Shown piece after piece: positions 9,433 through 19,413 of a stretch of DNA of 64,000 nucleotides. The stretch spans positions 62,001 through 126,000 of the forward strand of contig JAKUDP010000013.1 in the NCBI GenBank assembly GCA_022570795.1, written 5' to 3'. Made by a program: the position numbers and the translations under genes. Position 1 is the first letter of the stretch. Every line of letters begins with the position of its first letter. The notes below the pieces were generated by a model. It did not search any database and was not told where the DNA came from. It was given only the letters and a program-made list of their open reading frames with translations. The DNA is from Sphaerulina vaccinii (taxonomy: Eukaryota; Ascomycota; Dothideomycetes; Mycosphaerellales; Mycosphaerellaceae).

Positions 9433-12033
9433 CTATCGATACGGGTCGTAGTCGCTAGCAGAGCTCGCCACGCTCACCTTATGAGCATGTCCATTCGTAG
9501 TAGCAGGATGAGGCGCCCCGTTCGCGGAAGATGTCTTCGAGTCGATAGCTGGATGGTCTTCAGTAGATCCATCACCCCACTTCCCAGCCCAGCCAAACCA
9601 GCCAGCCTTCTTGCCGCTATCAGGAGTAGCCGTGGTGTTATGATGAGCAGCAGAGTCGCCTCGAGGTCCAAACTGCGGCACAGGGATGCTAAGCGCGTTC
9701 TTGTTCTCGATTGGGGAGTGGCTGTCGTCGTAGAAAGAACCAAGCTCATCAACTGCATCGAGATCCTGGAATTCGCTCTTAGACGAAGGTCGGATTCTGA
9801 CAGATTTGATGAGCTCGACTACAGCGGCCGTCAAATTGCTAGCTGCAGCGTCCAGAAGTGCCACAGGTGATAGGCCATGTGATGCAGCATGTTGTTTCGT
9901 AGCTGTGATGAGGCTGTTCGCTGTACCTGTGACTCTGGCTTTGAGCTTGCCGACGCTTGGCGTTTGTGCTGCGGAGGTTCCAGGAGATAGTGGCGACGGA
10001 GCAGGAGATGGAAAGCCTTCGTCTCGGACTGCTGAGGTGATGGACTGTACGGCAACGACTACAGCTTTGACGCTCTCAAGCATGTCATCTGTGCTGTTTT
10101 GGCGCGCGACTTTGACGAGCTCGTCCACGGCGAGTTGGAAGCTGGCTACGTCGGTATCTCGTACAAGACCGCCTTCTGAGATGAGACCTTCTTGTCGAAC
10201 AAGACTGCCAGTATCCAATCCCGTTTGCAAGCCCAGACCCATTGTCGAGGCACGAAGATGCTTGTTCTGTGCCTTGACTTTGGCATATCGTTGCCGCCAG
10301 CTCTCATTGTCCTTCTGCAGCTGTGTGATCTGTGCGGCCATCTTCTCTTCCTGTTCAATGGCTTCATCGTTCTGCCTGCTGAGGTCACGCATCTCACGCA
10401 GATACGACATTGCCTGTTCTTGGACTTCTTGGGTAAGCTTTTGTTGCTTGCGAAGCTCTTCTTGCATATCTGCCATCTGCCTCTCGTGATCGGCTGGCTT
10501 GGCTTGACTCTTGCTGTTCTCCATTTGATGCCGCAGTTCGTCGAGCTCAACATGTAATTGCTGCAGTGCAGCAGTATCCTGCGCACCTTCTCGTAGTTGC
10601 AGTTGTAGCTTGCCATTTTCTTCGTGTTTCGACGCGAGTTGTTCCTGAAGATCGTCTATCTGTTCCTGGAAGTCTTCCATATTTCGATCGTGCTGGTCTT
10701 TGAGCTCATCGTGGTCTCGCGCTTTTGACTTCAGCTCGGAAAGTTCCTGCTGCAATGCATCGTGTTGGCTCTGCGCCTCAAGGTGCTTCTGTTCCAGCTC
10801 TTCCCTCGTCGTAGCCCATTGACTCCGTTCTGCCTCATGCCCAGCAGTCTTCGACAGCTCTTCTTCCTTGGCTGACAAACTACTTTCCAGCTGTTCCAGT
10901 TTCTCTCGCAGCTCCGATATCTCCTCTGCTTGCGCCTTCATACGATCTCTATCCTCAGCACTAGTCGCTTTGCTATGGCGATCGCGATCGCGATCGCTCA
11001 TCCCGCGAGACACATGGTCAAGACCAAAGGCTTCCTCATCATCTTCCATATCATCATCTTCGACCATTGTGCTTTTGTTCGGTACGATCGTGTTGCTGGC
11101 GAATTGCTTCGGCAGAGGTCGTCCCAGAGAAGCTGCTTCGCTTGGTCTTTGTGGACCCGGAGGCATACCGCCATTCGGACCATAAGGCGCGCCATTGGAT
11201 GCCAACCTGGGCGGTGGGGGTCCGCCTCTTCCCATCATGCCAGGTCCGGGAGGTCCTCCATAGCCCGGCCCTGGTGGTCGCATGCCGTTGATTGTCGGCG
11301 CGCGACTTCTACCACTGACATTGCTGCCACCACTGACTGGTCTTGACCCTGCAAAACGTGGTATGCGCCGTTCCAGCTCATAAAACACGTCTGTAGCCAG
11401 TTGCCGGAAGCGTTCGGTAGGAAGCGTACTAAGCTTCTGCCGTGCCTGATTCCGCTTAGGATGGAAGTTCTGCTTCGGCAGCAGGAATCTCGGTACATTG
11501 TCCACTCGCTGTGTCCTTTCATCCTCTCTCCGTATCAGCTCATCGTAGACATCCGTACTGAGCTCCATGAACTGCGTGACGCTCAATCGCAATAGCTTAT
11601 CCCGCGCTCTATTCGGTTTGATATTGCCCTTCTCGTCTTGCAGACTCTCAGCCAAGTATGCCTTGAGCGCTCCATAATGTCTCGACAGCGCATCCTCACT
11701 ATTGGGCGCAATCTGACTTCTGCTGCTCTCTCGATTCGGTGGTCTCGGAAGACCCATGCGCCCATCGCTAGACATTCCTATGGAGCTGGCGGAAGAAGGC
11801 GGCCTGATACTCGACCCACTGGCAGACGGTCTGGACATGTCCGTTGAGCTGCTCGGGTGTTGCGACGAGGGCGGCGAAGACTGCAGCGGTCGTGCAGCGC
11901 CATATGGGCCTCCAGACCCGTACGGCACGTCGTTTGGAGTGCCTTGCGCTGCGCCGCCCAGACTGCCGTATTGTCCGACAAAGGAGGAGTCGTTACTGCT
12001 CATCGACAGTGGAGACAGAGGTGGCCGTTGCAT
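9433..12033 (-). CDS. SPA2: Spa2/SpaA polarisome scaffold protein
   Basis: Single-exon protein of 866 residues. After a Ser/Pro/Gly-rich N-terminus come two Spa2-homology (GIT/SHD) repeats: RDKLLRLSVTQFMELSTDVY (about residues 144-163) and RQKLSTLPTERFRQLATDVF (about 199-218). Then follow a low-complexity Gly/Pro region, an acidic patch, a DRDRDR tract, a long coiled coil (about 357-600) and a conserved C-terminal helical region starting near GGLVRDTDVASFQLAVDELV. This order is diagnostic of Spa2, the polarisome scaffold that recruits MAP-kinase-kinase and formin-pathway partners to hyphal tips and septa. Length is typical of filamentous-fungal SpaA. The start ATG at 12033 is the first in the frame, and MSSNDSSFVGQYG ten codons later is an alternative. 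Confidence 0.93.
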   Translation of the reverse strand: MQRPPLSPLSMSSNDSSFVGQYGSLGGAAQGTPNDVPYGSGGPYGAARPLQSSPPSSQHPSSSTDMSRPSASGSSIRPPSSASSIGMSSDGRMGLPRPPNRESSRSQIAPNSEDALSRHYGALKAYLAESLQDEKGNIKPNRARDKLLRLSVTQFMELSTDVYDELIRREDERTQRVDNVPRFLLPKQNFHPKRNQARQKLSTLPTERFRQLATDVFYELERRIPRFAGSRPVSGGSNVSGRSRAPTINGMRPPGPGYGGPPGPGMMGRGGPPPPRLASNGAPYGPNGGMPPGPQRPSEAASLGRPLPKQFASNTIVPNKSTMVEDDDMEDDEEAFGLDHVSRGMSDRDRDRHSKATSAEDRDRMKAQAEEISELREKLEQLESSLSAKEEELSKTAGHEAERSQWATTREELEQKHLEAQSQHDALQQELSELKSKARDHDELKDQHDRNMEDFQEQIDDLQEQLASKHEENGKLQLQLREGAQDTAALQQLHVELDELRHQMENSKSQAKPADHERQMADMQEELRKQQKLTQEVQEQAMSYLREMRDLSRQNDEAIEQEEKMAAQITQLQKDNESWRQRYAKVKAQNKHLRASTMGLGLQTGLDTGSLVRQEGLISEGGLVRDTDVASFQLAVDELVKVARQNSTDDMLESVKAVVVAVQSITSAVRDEGFPSPAPSPLSPGTSAAQTPSVGKLKARVTGTANSLITATKQHAASHGLSPVALLDAAASNLTAAVVELIKSVRIRPSSKSEFQDLDAVDELGSFYDDSHSPIENKNALSIPVPQFGPRGDSAAHHNTTATPDSGKKAGWFGWAGKWGDGSTEDHPAIDSKTSSANGAPHPATTNGHAHKVSVASSASDYDPYR

Positions 12034-13160
12034 GATCGAAAGGAAAGTAAGAGCCGCGGCTCAGGGATGGTATAGAAGGCGCGCGCGGTCTCGACCATGC
12101 AGTCCGATGAAATCAGACCAGTCCAATGATAGAACTAGAAGCCTGACTGGTGGTAATTATGAAAGTGTAATAAGAATATATCCGAGAGAGTGTGAGAGAT
12201 GCGATCGATGGCGGAGTATGATTGCGGTATGGAGACAGAGACTCGCGATCAGGTGTTCGTCCGGAGATGTACCTGGTGTTGGACGCAAGGGCTTCCTGGA
12301 GAGATCCTTTGTCCAATCTGGTACAGTAGTGGTGGTGGAAGTCCCTCTGTTTCATGCGTAAGAGGTAGTTCCGTCTTCTGTCCCTGTTCGTTCCTTTCCT
12401 GATCCTCCAGTGATCTGAACGCGCTTACTCGTACTCGCCAGGAATGTATACAGTATGCGGTGTAGTAGGAGGTGTAGTTAGGCTGTAGAGACGGTAAGAA
12501 TGCACTATGATGGTAGTAGATCGTGGAGGATACGAGGCCCCAGTCAGCAGTAGTAGGTAGAGTTGACTAGAAGGACAGCACAAAACAGCAGAGTACAGCA
12601 GAAAGATGCGAACTCTGGTGGTATGTGCCCCTTTGCGGCGGATGCTTGAACGCGGTTCTGCAGGAACAGCGGGAGAAGCTCGTTAGCGCTGAGGGCAGGG
12701 CACTTCTGGCTGAGCCACCGACGCAGACTTCAAAATCTCCGTTTCTGACTACCGGAACACAGCATTCTTGGAACCGAGTACATGTACTTGTTGACCACAT
12801 GGCAGCGTGAAGGTTGAGAGTGACAGCCAACACGCTTCTTGTACGAGAACGAGAAGGGTCTGACTTGACGGCTTGATTCAGGTACCGCAGCATACATCCC
12901 TGCAAGAGTCTCGATCTCTGATCAATTCCCGCCGACCAGGGTGGACTTGTGTAACGACGAGCTGCCGGTGTGACGCGAACTGCGAACTGCACGCGAACCG
13001 CAGAATATCAAGAAGCATCAATTACGCGGAACGGCATTGTTTACTTCCTGGAGAAGGTACACTATACTACAGTATTCCAGTTCTGCATACAAGCCAGGAG
13101 TAGCAGACTAAGACCGGCAACATCCAGAAAAGCGCCAATTTACAGAATCAAGATATCATC
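12034..13160. other. Divergent intergenic region between SPA2 and the GIG1-like gene
   Basis: 1.1 kb separating divergent starts. No supported gene is seen; it presumably contains both promoters and leaders. Confidence 0.5.
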
Positions 13161-14039
13161 ATGACAAGCAAGAACAACGACGATTCCAACGTCCTGGACG
13201 TTGACACCCCAAGGCTGCCAACGACCACATCGGTACCACAAGAAAGTGTCAGGTCGGATACTCCGCAGGAGCAACCAAAAAGCCAAAGTCAACCACACCA
13301 TAAACAAGAACAAGAACACAAACAGCCATCACAAGACCTTCCCTTCTGGAACGTCAACCTCCCTGCCTCCCAACATACATCCGAGTGCCCTCCATATCTC
13401 CAATATGCTCTGGAAAACGAAAAAGACCGCGGCATTCTCTCGACTCCGGATGAGCTATACAAACGCCAGTCTTGGGAAGAAGTCCAATCCTTCATCAAGA
13501 CCAACCGCCTCGACCTCTTTCAGCGCGTCCCTAGCGACTTACGCTTATACAGACAATACTGCGCCAAGCTAGTCGAGCAATATGGCAGCGTCATGAGCTT
13601 CGTTCTGCGCGAACGTCTCGGCTGGACAGATCTGAAACCATCTCCTCTACCAGCAACCGGAAATCCATTCGACAATCAAGACGAGTACAAAATCCTCTAC
13701 AATGACTGGCCCTACGGCGTAGACGAGCGCATCACTCACCTCGTGGTTTGGACGAAATTCTCCTTACCTCCCGATCCCAACTCCTCAGTCGGAGACATCT
13801 CTCCAGAGACCAGACAAATGATACAAGACTTCGTGGACGATGTCTTCTGCTTCAAGGACGTCATATGGTTCCTCAACTGGGCAAGCTTGAAGAGCATACA
13901 CTCTGTCGAGCACTTTCACGTCATGTTGCTCAATGCGGACCTTAATTATGTCAATGTGTGGACTGAAGGGGATGTACCGCTATACAAGAAGGTCAAGGCT
14001 GAGAACCAGGCCCGAGCTTCGGATGGTAACGAGGATTGA
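13161..14039 (+). CDS. GIG1-like protein (DUF3605, N-acetylglucosamine-induced protein 1 family)
   Basis: Single-exon protein of 292 residues. A charged Gln/His/Lys-rich N-terminus of about 60 residues precedes the conserved domain, which starts at LPFWNVNLP and includes LRLYRQYCAKLVEQYGS, YKILYNDWPYGVDERITHLV, DDVFCFKDVIWFLNWASLK and SVEHFHVML. These are the hallmark blocks of DUF3605 proteins such as Candida Gig1, which is induced by N-acetylglucosamine. Molecular activity of the family is not established. No signal peptide or membrane segment, so probably cytosolic. Length is normal. Confidence 0.85.
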   Translation: MTSKNNDDSNVLDVDTPRLPTTTSVPQESVRSDTPQEQPKSQSQPHHKQEQEHKQPSQDLPFWNVNLPASQHTSECPPYLQYALENEKDRGILSTPDELYKRQSWEEVQSFIKTNRLDLFQRVPSDLRLYRQYCAKLVEQYGSVMSFVLRERLGWTDLKPSPLPATGNPFDNQDEYKILYNDWPYGVDERITHLVVWTKFSLPPDPNSSVGDISPETRQMIQDFVDDVFCFKDVIWFLNWASLKSIHSVEHFHVMLLNADLNYVNVWTEGDVPLYKKVKAENQARASDGNED

Positions 14040-15027
14040 GGTGGCAAGCTCAGGAATAGCTATGACCAGATCAGTAGGGACCGGCACGAGAAGACGAGCA
14101 CGTTCAGATACGTCCTCTAAACTGCATACTTGCCCGAGGACCAATTCAGACCTGAAGCACTGCAGCAGAATAAGATATCCATGGCGCCAAGCACAAGACT
14201 GGACGTTGTCCTGATGGCCCACGCGGCGAGTAGAATACATACGACAACAGACGCCTTGCACAATCAGTTATGACGCGATCGCCCACGGTGAGAAATGAAC
14301 ATCGACTTCGAGACCTTGGCAGTCATTACTCTGGGAATGCCGCTGCGAATGCGAGGACTTGGAGAAGAAAGTTCGTCAGGATTTGGAAAACCCGGAGGAC
14401 AACATCATAACATAGCCTCTGCCGGAAGGTAGCGCCCGATGGCTGTGAACCAGCGAGATTGCTTCTGGGGACTGTTCAAGACTCAACAGTCTACAAAGCT
14501 TTCCTCCGAACAATGCTCTACAGCTCACACCTCTTAGACTGACTGACTCAGGGTCCCAAACGATACCGAACGACAGTGGCTTACCAATCTCTTGGCCTCA
14601 CACTCCTTGCCAACTTTCTGACATAAGAACCCTCTTGCTGGCAGACAATTGGAAGGGTTTGCGACAGCACGCAATGCTATCGTTCAGTAAGATGAGTCGA
14701 TCCTTACTTAAGGTGACCAACACGTACTTGTTAGACCAAATGCGGAACACTTCAAGGACTATTAGCCCAATGAAAGCCGCTATGCCATTCTGACAACCAC
14801 CATGATCCATACAGTGTTTGGGCTTCCCCTACTCTATCAACGAACGATGAGCGACGCAGCACTCGAGCGAGCTGCCGAGCCTATATACAACACAAAGGCA
14901 CTACTCCTGAGCAAGGACCATTGATAAGTATAACACATCTCCACAGACAGACAGTCAATCAACTCGTCTTTCTACCAAGTCCTTCGTTCTTCAAATCGAC
15001 CTTCCTACCTCCCACTCCTCAGCAGCA
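14040..15027. other. Intergenic, with TATA-like promoter for the secreted-protein gene
   Basis: About 1 kb with no supported coding frame. The right end carries TATATA at 14882-14887, about 140 bp upstream of the ATG at 15028, followed by a CT/AC-rich leader, a reasonable core promoter. Confidence 0.45.
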
Positions 15028-15421
15028 ATGCATTCACTCATCATCAACCTAACAGCCTTCTCACTTCTCACCCTCTGCGCCGCTCTTCCTATCCCCTCAC
15101 TCGAAAAATGCGAAATCGTCCACTGCGATCAAGTCCTCAAAGCTATCGGCCATCTCAAAGGTGAAATCACCTCTGATCCACAAGGCGTCACTAAGACTTG
15201 GGGGTGACGACGACAATAACAACGAGAAGAAGAAGACTTCGCAGCACACTTCCAGCGAACATACCACCAGCTCGCAGCAAGAAGAAGAAGAGCAACAACC
15301 AACGCAGCAAGAAGCTGAGCAGAAGCAAGAAGAAGGACTTCCGGATCCGTGCAAGCAAAGCAAAGCAGGCCAGAATGGAGTTTTTCATAGTTCGGGAACT
15401 CATAGTACTGATAACTGGTGA
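15028..15421 (+). pseudogene. Small secreted protein gene with apparent single-base frameshift
   Basis: ATG at 15028 opens a clean signal peptide (MHSLIINLTAFSLLTLCAALP) followed by EKCEIVHCDQVLKAIGHLKG, and stops at TGA 15205 after 59 residues. The stop follows a run of five G (15200-15204). Omitting one G keeps KTWG and continues into an open, strongly compositionally biased tail (DDD, NNN, KKK, then Gln/Glu-rich) to TGA 15419-15421, about 130 residues in total. The tail lacks a good start of its own. Either a homopolymer error, a recent frameshift, or a genuinely short 59-residue product. Function unknown; a secreted effector-like protein is only a guess. Confidence 0.5.
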
Positions 15422-15933
15422 GATGAGATTCTCTTATCCCAAGATATACGATGAGCCATGCATGGGTTTCGTGTTCTAATGGATCGATCGTAGGGAGGAG
15501 GCTAGGAAGAAAGCGGGGTGTCCTTCGAATTGAGAGAGTGATGAGGTGAAGATGTAAGCCAGCTACTATGCTATTACGATCGAGAGCTATGATTGGTTAT
15601 GTATATGCTAAAAAAAGCACGCACAGTCGATCAACGACCACCAGGCGTGGTGGTTATCCTGGCATAGCGCGCTCTCTTGTACCTTGTAAGATTCATGGAA
15701 GATTTGGTTTTTGGACGAGAGGATGGGGGCGAAGCTGGATTATCGTTGTTGTTGTTTTCGTTGTAATAGTACGGTGAGGAAGGGTATGACTGGAAATATG
15801 CTTTCAGATATATACAAGTGCTTGCTACGCGACTGAAAAAGAAATAATGATATGCTATACGCTTCACAGCATCTATGCAAGCCCTCACTAGCCTGACTTG
15901 CTCTACCACAACATAACACAACCCTCCATCTCA

Positions 15934-18900
15934 CTACTGTCCCACACTCGTCATCCTCAATCCGTCAGGAACTTTAGCCCTCGTAGGACTACTAGGTCTC
16001 GTAGGAGCCGCACTCCTGTTATGCGCCATATGCGCCTTCACAAGATGTCCCGCGGCAAGCGCACTACATAAACTCAACTCTCCGGCCAACACACCCGCCG
16101 CAATAATTCTCGCCAATTGCTGCGAGTTCGCGCCAGGAGTTGTTGGATGTGCGCCTCGGACGCCTAGGAGGTCGAGCATAGCGGCTTGAGGTTCGAGGAC
16201 GGTACCGCCGCCGATGGTTCCGACTTCGATACTGGGCATCGAGACGCTGATTTGGAGGGAGCCGTGGAGACTAGATGACAAAAACGTTAGTGAGGGTTGG
16301 GTGGAGGGGTAGGGATATACGTACTTCTTCATGACTGTGATGCAGTTAGAACTCTCCACATTCTGTGCCGGATCCTGACCAGTAGCCAAGAAAATCGCTG
16401 TCACGATGTTTGCGGCATGAGCATTGAAACCTCCAATACTTCCTGCCATTGCAGAACCGATCAAGTTCTTCGAGATGTTCAACTCCACTAAGGCGTCGAC
16501 GTTAGATTTCAGCACATTCTTCACCACATCGCCAGGAATGATAGCTTCCGCTACCACAGATTTGCCTCGTCCGTCGATCCAGTTGATAGCAGCAGGTTTC
16601 TTATCTGTACAGAAGTTGCCTGAAACAGATATAATAGCCATATCGGAGAATCCAGCTTCGGTGCTCATGACGCTGAGAGCTTTCTCGACACCTTTGGAAA
16701 TCATGTTCATGCCCATGGCATCTCCAGTCGTAGTCTTGAATCTGACATAGACATATGTGCCTGCGATAGAAGTCTTGAGCGACTGTAATCTCGCAAACCT
16801 CGAAGTAGAGTTGAAAGCCTCCTTCATGACTTTCTGTCCTTCTTGGCTATCGAGCCAGACTTTGGCTGCAGCAGCTCGCGTGAGAGTCTCGAAGCCGATG
16901 CAAGGTCCACGAGTCATGCCATCGCCTGTCAGAACTGTAATGCAGCCTCCGCCGGCGTTGATGGCTTTTGCTCCACGACTTGTGCTTGCTACAAGGACAC
17001 CTTCGGTAGTGGCCATGGGGAGGAAGTAGCTCTTGCCGTCAATCGTCATGGGTCCGGCGACACCGAGTGGTAGAGGAAGGTAGCCGACTACGTTTTCACA
17101 ACATGCGCCGTGTACGCGGTCGTAGTCGAAGTTTTCGTAGGGTAGGAGGGAGCGTTCTAGCTTTGCTGTGAGGTTGGAAGTCGCAGGAGTGCGGGAGATG
17201 AGCGATCTTCGAATCTTGACAGCTCGTGTCTTGTCTTCGAGGGTCTTTTCGAGAGCATAGCCAGGGATTTTGCCACGAACAGCAAGGTCGATAAGCTCGG
17301 CGTCGTCCAGCTGAGGAGCCTGCTTGGCAGCAAGAATAGCTTCACATTCCTCTCTGGTCCGTTTCCTTGAGCCATCTAGTAGAGTCGGCGATAATGGCGC
17401 CGCGGCATCTTCGACAGGCTTGGACGTCTTGATGGCAGGAGGTACAGCATGACCATTAGTCTTTGGCGCTTCTGCCACTGATTCTCCTTCTGCATCATCT
17501 TGTCCAGGGTCCTTGATCGTCCATCGAGCTGCATTGAACAGATATCCATTGAGCACCAAGCTGATTGCAAGGAGAGAGATAATCCATTTGCTGAGCACCG
17601 GATCCTCGAAGCTTTTGAGCAGGCTCTCTACCACACGACCACCCAATGCGTGGAACAGTCCTTGCTGAAAATCGCCATTGAGCGATGTCCACTCTTCGGT
17701 AGGAGCAGCATAGTGCACGGATGGGTATTGCAGCTCGTATTTGATTGGATTGAACACAGTCACGCTCAGTGGCTGCTTGACTGAATATGCCTCTTGGTAG
17801 AGGAAGTCAAGTCCATTGCCTGCAACCTTGAATGGGTCCAGAGGAGGCGATGTAACCACACTGGAGAGACCAGCAGTCGTAACAGGCGTGTTGTGACGAT
17901 GGCCGCGGAACGGCATAGTGCAAAGGTTGGCCACATTGATTACGATGAATCCAGTAACCATGAGGACCTTGAATCGTGGAACAGAGCTGTCCCGAGCCTT
18001 TCTGCCAAAGATATTGATCCAGTTGTCTCCGACTTCTCCAACACTGTTGCCGTTAGGCCAATCGTTGCTGGAAGCCACTTTCTCAGCAACTCTGCGCGAG
18101 ACACCATCTTCTTCCAGAGCCTTGCGCAAAGTGACGTGGCGCTTGATGCGGTTGATCTCCAGCTTGATAGTCAGAATCGAAGTATAGAAGGTGAAGAGCA
18201 GGATACAATCGAAGAAGAGAGTCCATGCAGCCAAAAAGCAGAACTGTCGCAGACCTCCTTGAATTCCTGAAGCGGCTCCAGCACATAAGATGGCGATCTC
18301 AATGGCATAGTCGCGGACAATTTCGAATCCACGCTCTCTGACCGCTTGCTGAACAGCATTCTGTATCGTGAGACCATCTCCGTTGGCGTGGCTGTTTCTG
18401 GCTTGCAGAGAAGCGGAAAGGACAGCCTGTGTAAGCATGATTGGCTTCTCGAATCCTACTGTGACAACCAAGAAAGGAATGCCTTCTGATAGCAAGACAA
18501 CATTCTCCGGAACTCCCAATTTCAGAGTCACCAGCAGTCCGAACAGGAAAGCAAACGCTGACGAGAAGAGCGTTGTCGTACCGAGCCAGAAGTTCGAGCC
18601 CAATCTGCGCATGCTCAGGAACAGGCTGATGAACGTCAGATACATGGAAATGTAACCCAGAGCCATAATGATAATATCCAGAGTCTCAGCATTCTTCAAC
18701 AGATCCAGAAAAGCACTCCACGAGTTCTGCGCCCACTCCACCATACCGCCTCCAGATGCAGCTGGTGTCTTGGAGATAGTCATAAGCCACTTCTTCTGCT
18801 CGCCTTCATCGTCATTTGGCGCATCTGGATCCACGCCCCATCCTCCTTCCGCGGCGATTTCTCTCGAATGCTCGAGGAAAGGCGCTGCCTGGTGCAGTGG

Positions 18901-19413
18901 GAGCGAGAATGCCAGACTGCTGTCAGAGGAGAGTCCAGATAGGATATGCTCAGAGGAAGGCACTACATTCAATTCCACACCTTCCACATCAAAGTCCTGC
19001 GGAGGAGGCACAGCATTTGGCGAGTTGTTCCCTGCATCCAGAAAGTCCAATGTCACGAGCGCAATCTCCTTCTCACCAGCTCGGTATACCTTTTTCCTCC
19101 CATTTTCTTCCAGTTGCCATTTCCATGCCGTATCCTCTCCCAGATGTAATCTCCTCGTTCCTGCTGAGAGGGCATTGAAATCAACTCTGTTGGCTGCGGT
19201 TTGCGGTCTGAAGAAGCCCGTCTCTAGCAGATTGACGTAGAACGCGCTTCCAAGGATGGCGACAAGCGCAATGGTTCGTATAGGGTGCGTGCATGCTTTG
19301 AGCGATGCAGTCTGTAGGTACGGTGTGATGGCGGCATTGTATTTGCCTGGTTTGTTGGGATCGGTAATGTCGTGGTTTCTCCGCCAGCGCGTGGGGATCA
19401 GGTTGCCGAGCAT
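15934..19413 (-). CDS. HMG1: HMG-CoA reductase
   Basis: Exons 19413-16325 and 16270-15934 give 1141 residues. The 54-bp intron (16324-16271, GTACGT..ACTAAC..CTAG) restores SNCITVMKNLHGSLQISVSMPS. An N-terminal membrane domain includes a sterol-sensing-like block (GYISMYLTFISLFLSMRRLG to LVVTVGFEKPIM, about residues 250-340). The catalytic domain has ENVVGYLPLPLGVAGP (catalytic Glu, about 773), DAMGMNMISKG, DGRGKSVV with the catalytic Lys nearby (DKKPAAINW, about 940), GQDPAQNVE (catalytic Asp, about 1012) and LAAGHLVKAHMAHN (catalytic His, about 1103). It reduces HMG-CoA to mevalonate at the ER, the rate-limiting step to ergosterol and isoprenoids. The intron length is a multiple of three with no stop, so retention would add 18 residues. 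Confidence 0.97.
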   Translation of the reverse strand: MLGNLIPTRWRRNHDITDPNKPGKYNAAITPYLQTASLKACTHPIRTIALVAILGSAFYVNLLETGFFRPQTAANRVDFNALSAGTRRLHLGEDTAWKWQLEENGRKKVYRAGEKEIALVTLDFLDAGNNSPNAVPPPQDFDVEGVELNVVPSSEHILSGLSSDSSLAFSLPLHQAAPFLEHSREIAAEGGWGVDPDAPNDDEGEQKKWLMTISKTPAASGGGMVEWAQNSWSAFLDLLKNAETLDIIIMALGYISMYLTFISLFLSMRRLGSNFWLGTTTLFSSAFAFLFGLLVTLKLGVPENVVLLSEGIPFLVVTVGFEKPIMLTQAVLSASLQARNSHANGDGLTIQNAVQQAVRERGFEIVRDYAIEIAILCAGAASGIQGGLRQFCFLAAWTLFFDCILLFTFYTSILTIKLEINRIKRHVTLRKALEEDGVSRRVAEKVASSNDWPNGNSVGEVGDNWINIFGRKARDSSVPRFKVLMVTGFIVINVANLCTMPFRGHRHNTPVTTAGLSSVVTSPPLDPFKVAGNGLDFLYQEAYSVKQPLSVTVFNPIKYELQYPSVHYAAPTEEWTSLNGDFQQGLFHALGGRVVESLLKSFEDPVLSKWIISLLAISLVLNGYLFNAARWTIKDPGQDDAEGESVAEAPKTNGHAVPPAIKTSKPVEDAAAPLSPTLLDGSRKRTREECEAILAAKQAPQLDDAELIDLAVRGKIPGYALEKTLEDKTRAVKIRRSLISRTPATSNLTAKLERSLLPYENFDYDRVHGACCENVVGYLPLPLGVAGPMTIDGKSYFLPMATTEGVLVASTSRGAKAINAGGGCITVLTGDGMTRGPCIGFETLTRAAAAKVWLDSQEGQKVMKEAFNSTSRFARLQSLKTSIAGTYVYVRFKTTTGDAMGMNMISKGVEKALSVMSTEAGFSDMAIISVSGNFCTDKKPAAINWIDGRGKSVVAEAIIPGDVVKNVLKSNVDALVELNISKNLIGSAMAGSIGGFNAHAANIVTAIFLATGQDPAQNVESSNCITVMKKYVYPYPSTQPSLTFLSSSLHGSLQISVSMPSIEVGTIGGGTVLEPQAAMLDLLGVRGAHPTTPGANSQQLARIIAAGVLAGELSLCSALAAGHLVKAHMAHNRSAAPTRPSSPTRAKVPDGLRMTSVGQ

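Noticed and set aside
10979..10999. GCGATC repeat as a regulatory or replication motif
   Set aside because: It encodes the DRDRDR tract inside SPA2, so coding low complexity explains it.
11583..12361. Long plus-strand frames opposite SPA2
   Set aside because: They are antisense shadows of the GC-rich SPA2 N-terminus; the minus-strand protein has recognised SHD repeats.
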